NCBI RefSeq assembly: GCF_030209835.1
Contig: NZ_JARVRF010000003.1
Span: 1-64,000, forward strand
DNA from: Arthrobacter sp. efr-133-R2A-120
Lineage (GTDB): Bacteria > Actinomycetota > Actinomycetes > Actinomycetales > Micrococcaceae
Length of the DNA stretch: 64,000 nt
Direction: 5' to 3'
Below, one piece after another: positions 63,035 through 64,000 of the stretch. Each line of letters starts with the position of its first letter. Positions within the stretch are counted from its first letter, which is position 1. The position numbers were made by a program, and so were the translations under genes. The notes beneath the pieces were generated by a model. It saw only the letters and a program-made list of their open reading frames with translations, made no database searches and was not told the origin of the DNA.

Positions 63035-63754
63035 ATGGACAATTCTAGTGGAGTCGGCGTCATCGATAAAGCGGCCCAAGTGCTCGACGCACTTGAGGCG
63101 GGGCCAACCACCTTGGCCCAACTTGTGGCAGCAACAGGGCTGGCCCGTCCCACCGTTCACCGGCTGGCGCTGGCGCTCGTCCATCACCGCCTCGTGAGCC
63201 GGGACATCCAAGGCCGCTTTGTCCTCGGCAGCCGCCTTGTCGAGCTCGCTTCGGCGGCCGGGGAAGACCGGCTCATCGCTTCTGCGGGCCCGGTCTTGAT
63301 CCAGTTGCGCGACGCCACCGGAGAGAGTGCTCAAATCTTCCGGCGCCAGGGCGACTGGCGCGTCTGCGTTGCCTCGGCCGAACGCCCGATCGGCCTGCGC
63401 GACACCATTCCCGTGGGCACCCAGCTTTCCATGAAGGCCGGCTCCGCCGCCCAGATCCTGCTGGCGTGGGAAGACCACGACCGCCTCCTGGACGGACTTC
63501 AGAACGCCCGCTTCACGCCGACGGTCCTGGCAGGAGTACGACGCCGGGGCTGGGCCCAGAGCCTCGGCGAACGCGAGCCTGGAGTCGCCTCGGTTTCCGC
63601 ACCCGTGCGCGGCCCTTCCGGCCGGGTCATTGCTGCGGTGTCCATCTCGGGCCCCATTGAGCGCCTGACCCGCCAGCCGGGACGCCTCCACGCCGAAGTC
63701 GTCTGCAACGCCGCCCGGGTACTGACCGAGGCCCTGCGCAAGAACAACGACTAG
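63035..63754 (+). CDS. ndgR: IclR-family regulator of leucine biosynthesis
   Basis: The 239-residue protein has an N-terminal HTH (TLAQLVAATGLARPTVHRLA) and an IclR effector domain with GTQLSMKAGSAAQILLAW. NdgR of Streptomyces and LtbR of Corynebacterium are IclR proteins encoded divergently from leuCD and control it. The same layout here supports the assignment. ATG 63035. Confidence 0.88.
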   Translation: MDNSSGVGVIDKAAQVLDALEAGPTTLAQLVAATGLARPTVHRLALALVHHRLVSRDIQGRFVLGSRLVELASAAGEDRLIASAGPVLIQLRDATGESAQIFRRQGDWRVCVASAERPIGLRDTIPVGTQLSMKAGSAAQILLAWEDHDRLLDGLQNARFTPTVLAGVRRRGWAQSLGEREPGVASVSAPVRGPSGRVIAAVSISGPIERLTRQPGRLHAEVVCNAARVLTEALRKNND

Positions 63755-63823
63755 GCGCTTCCCATTTCCCGCCTGCTTAGCAGTGGCACCCCTCCTGTAG
63801 ACGGGCGCATGTAGGGTGGGCGC

Positions 63824-64000
63824 ATGAACAGCTTTGCCGTATTCCTGCGCGGGATCAACGTGGGCGGGATCAACATCAAGATGGCCGACCTTAAAGCAGC
63901 CCTCAAGGCGTACCCCTTCACCGACGTCAAGACCCTGCTGGCCAGTGGCAACGTGGTGCTCCAAAGCGAGCTCGATTCGGCGGGAGTCAAGGAGCAGTTC
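63824..64000 (+). CDS. DUF1697 family protein (partial, N-terminus)
   Basis: 59 codons remain before the window edge: FAVFLRGINVGGINIKMADL is the conserved DUF1697 start, with ASGNVVLQS following. The function is unknown. It lies after ndgR, on the same strand. Confidence 0.85.
   Translation, partial: MNSFAVFLRGINVGGINIKMADLKAALKAYPFTDVKTLLASGNVVLQSELDSAGVKEQF

Overview
The window is a GC-rich chromosomal segment from an actinobacterium, most likely of the Arthrobacter group (Micrococcaceae). This is inferred from gene content and order, not from a search. The pointers are a PucR-type fasR beside fabD-fabH-acpP-fabF, a DUF3145 gene after fabF, an rplS-lepB-rnhB-DUF2469-yraN-comM-dprA-xerC order like the Mycobacterium tuberculosis Rv2894c-Rv2904c block, an IclR regulator divergent from leuCD, and many GTG/TTG starts. 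Almost everything outside 9.3-18.0 kb is conserved housekeeping DNA.

Layout. 0-6 kb: end of aceE, then the fatty-acid cluster fasR, fabD, fabH, acpP, fabF. 6-9.3 kb: DUF3145, xerC, a small membrane protein and dprA. 9.3-18.0 kb: an integrated element of about 8.7 kb that splits comM; its 5' part lies at 18.0-19.5 kb and its last 32 codons at 9246-9344. 19.5-25.7 kb: yraN, DUF2469, rnhB, two tandem lepB genes, rplS, trmD, rimM, khpA, rpsP. 25.9-31.3 kb: metabolic genes, with a TPP riboswitch in front of thiC. 31.3-42.6 kb: ffh, a zwf homologue, glnB-amtB, an MFS transporter, ftsY, smc. 42.7-51 kb: a TolB-like/MFS pair, mutM, rnc, rpmF, DUF177, coaD, an aminotransferase, a spermidine-synthase-like protein and rsmD. 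51-64 kb: recG, DAK2, thiL, DUF3515, ddl, gpsA, plsC, murA, leuD, leuC, ndgR/ltbR and the start of a DUF1697 gene.

The most interesting part is the comM element. It has a large serine recombinase at one end, a leftward operon of small genes around a winged-helix protein whose own gene carries regularly spaced iteron-like repeats, a short structural operon with an HK97-type capsid but no recognisable portal, terminase, protease or tail gene, and rightward cargo genes at the far end. This layout resembles the small M. tuberculosis prophages phiRv1/phiRv2 and capsid-carrying phage satellites. Excision at the 10-bp near-identical ends would restore a 513-codon comM whose stop overlaps the upstream in-frame ATG of dprA.

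Other points worth a look: a 36-bp-arm palindrome at the ftsY 3' end and a 24-bp-arm palindrome near murA, a strong terminator hairpin inside the first codons of a lepB gene, and a probable ATT start in the DUF177 gene upstream of rpmF-rnc-mutM.
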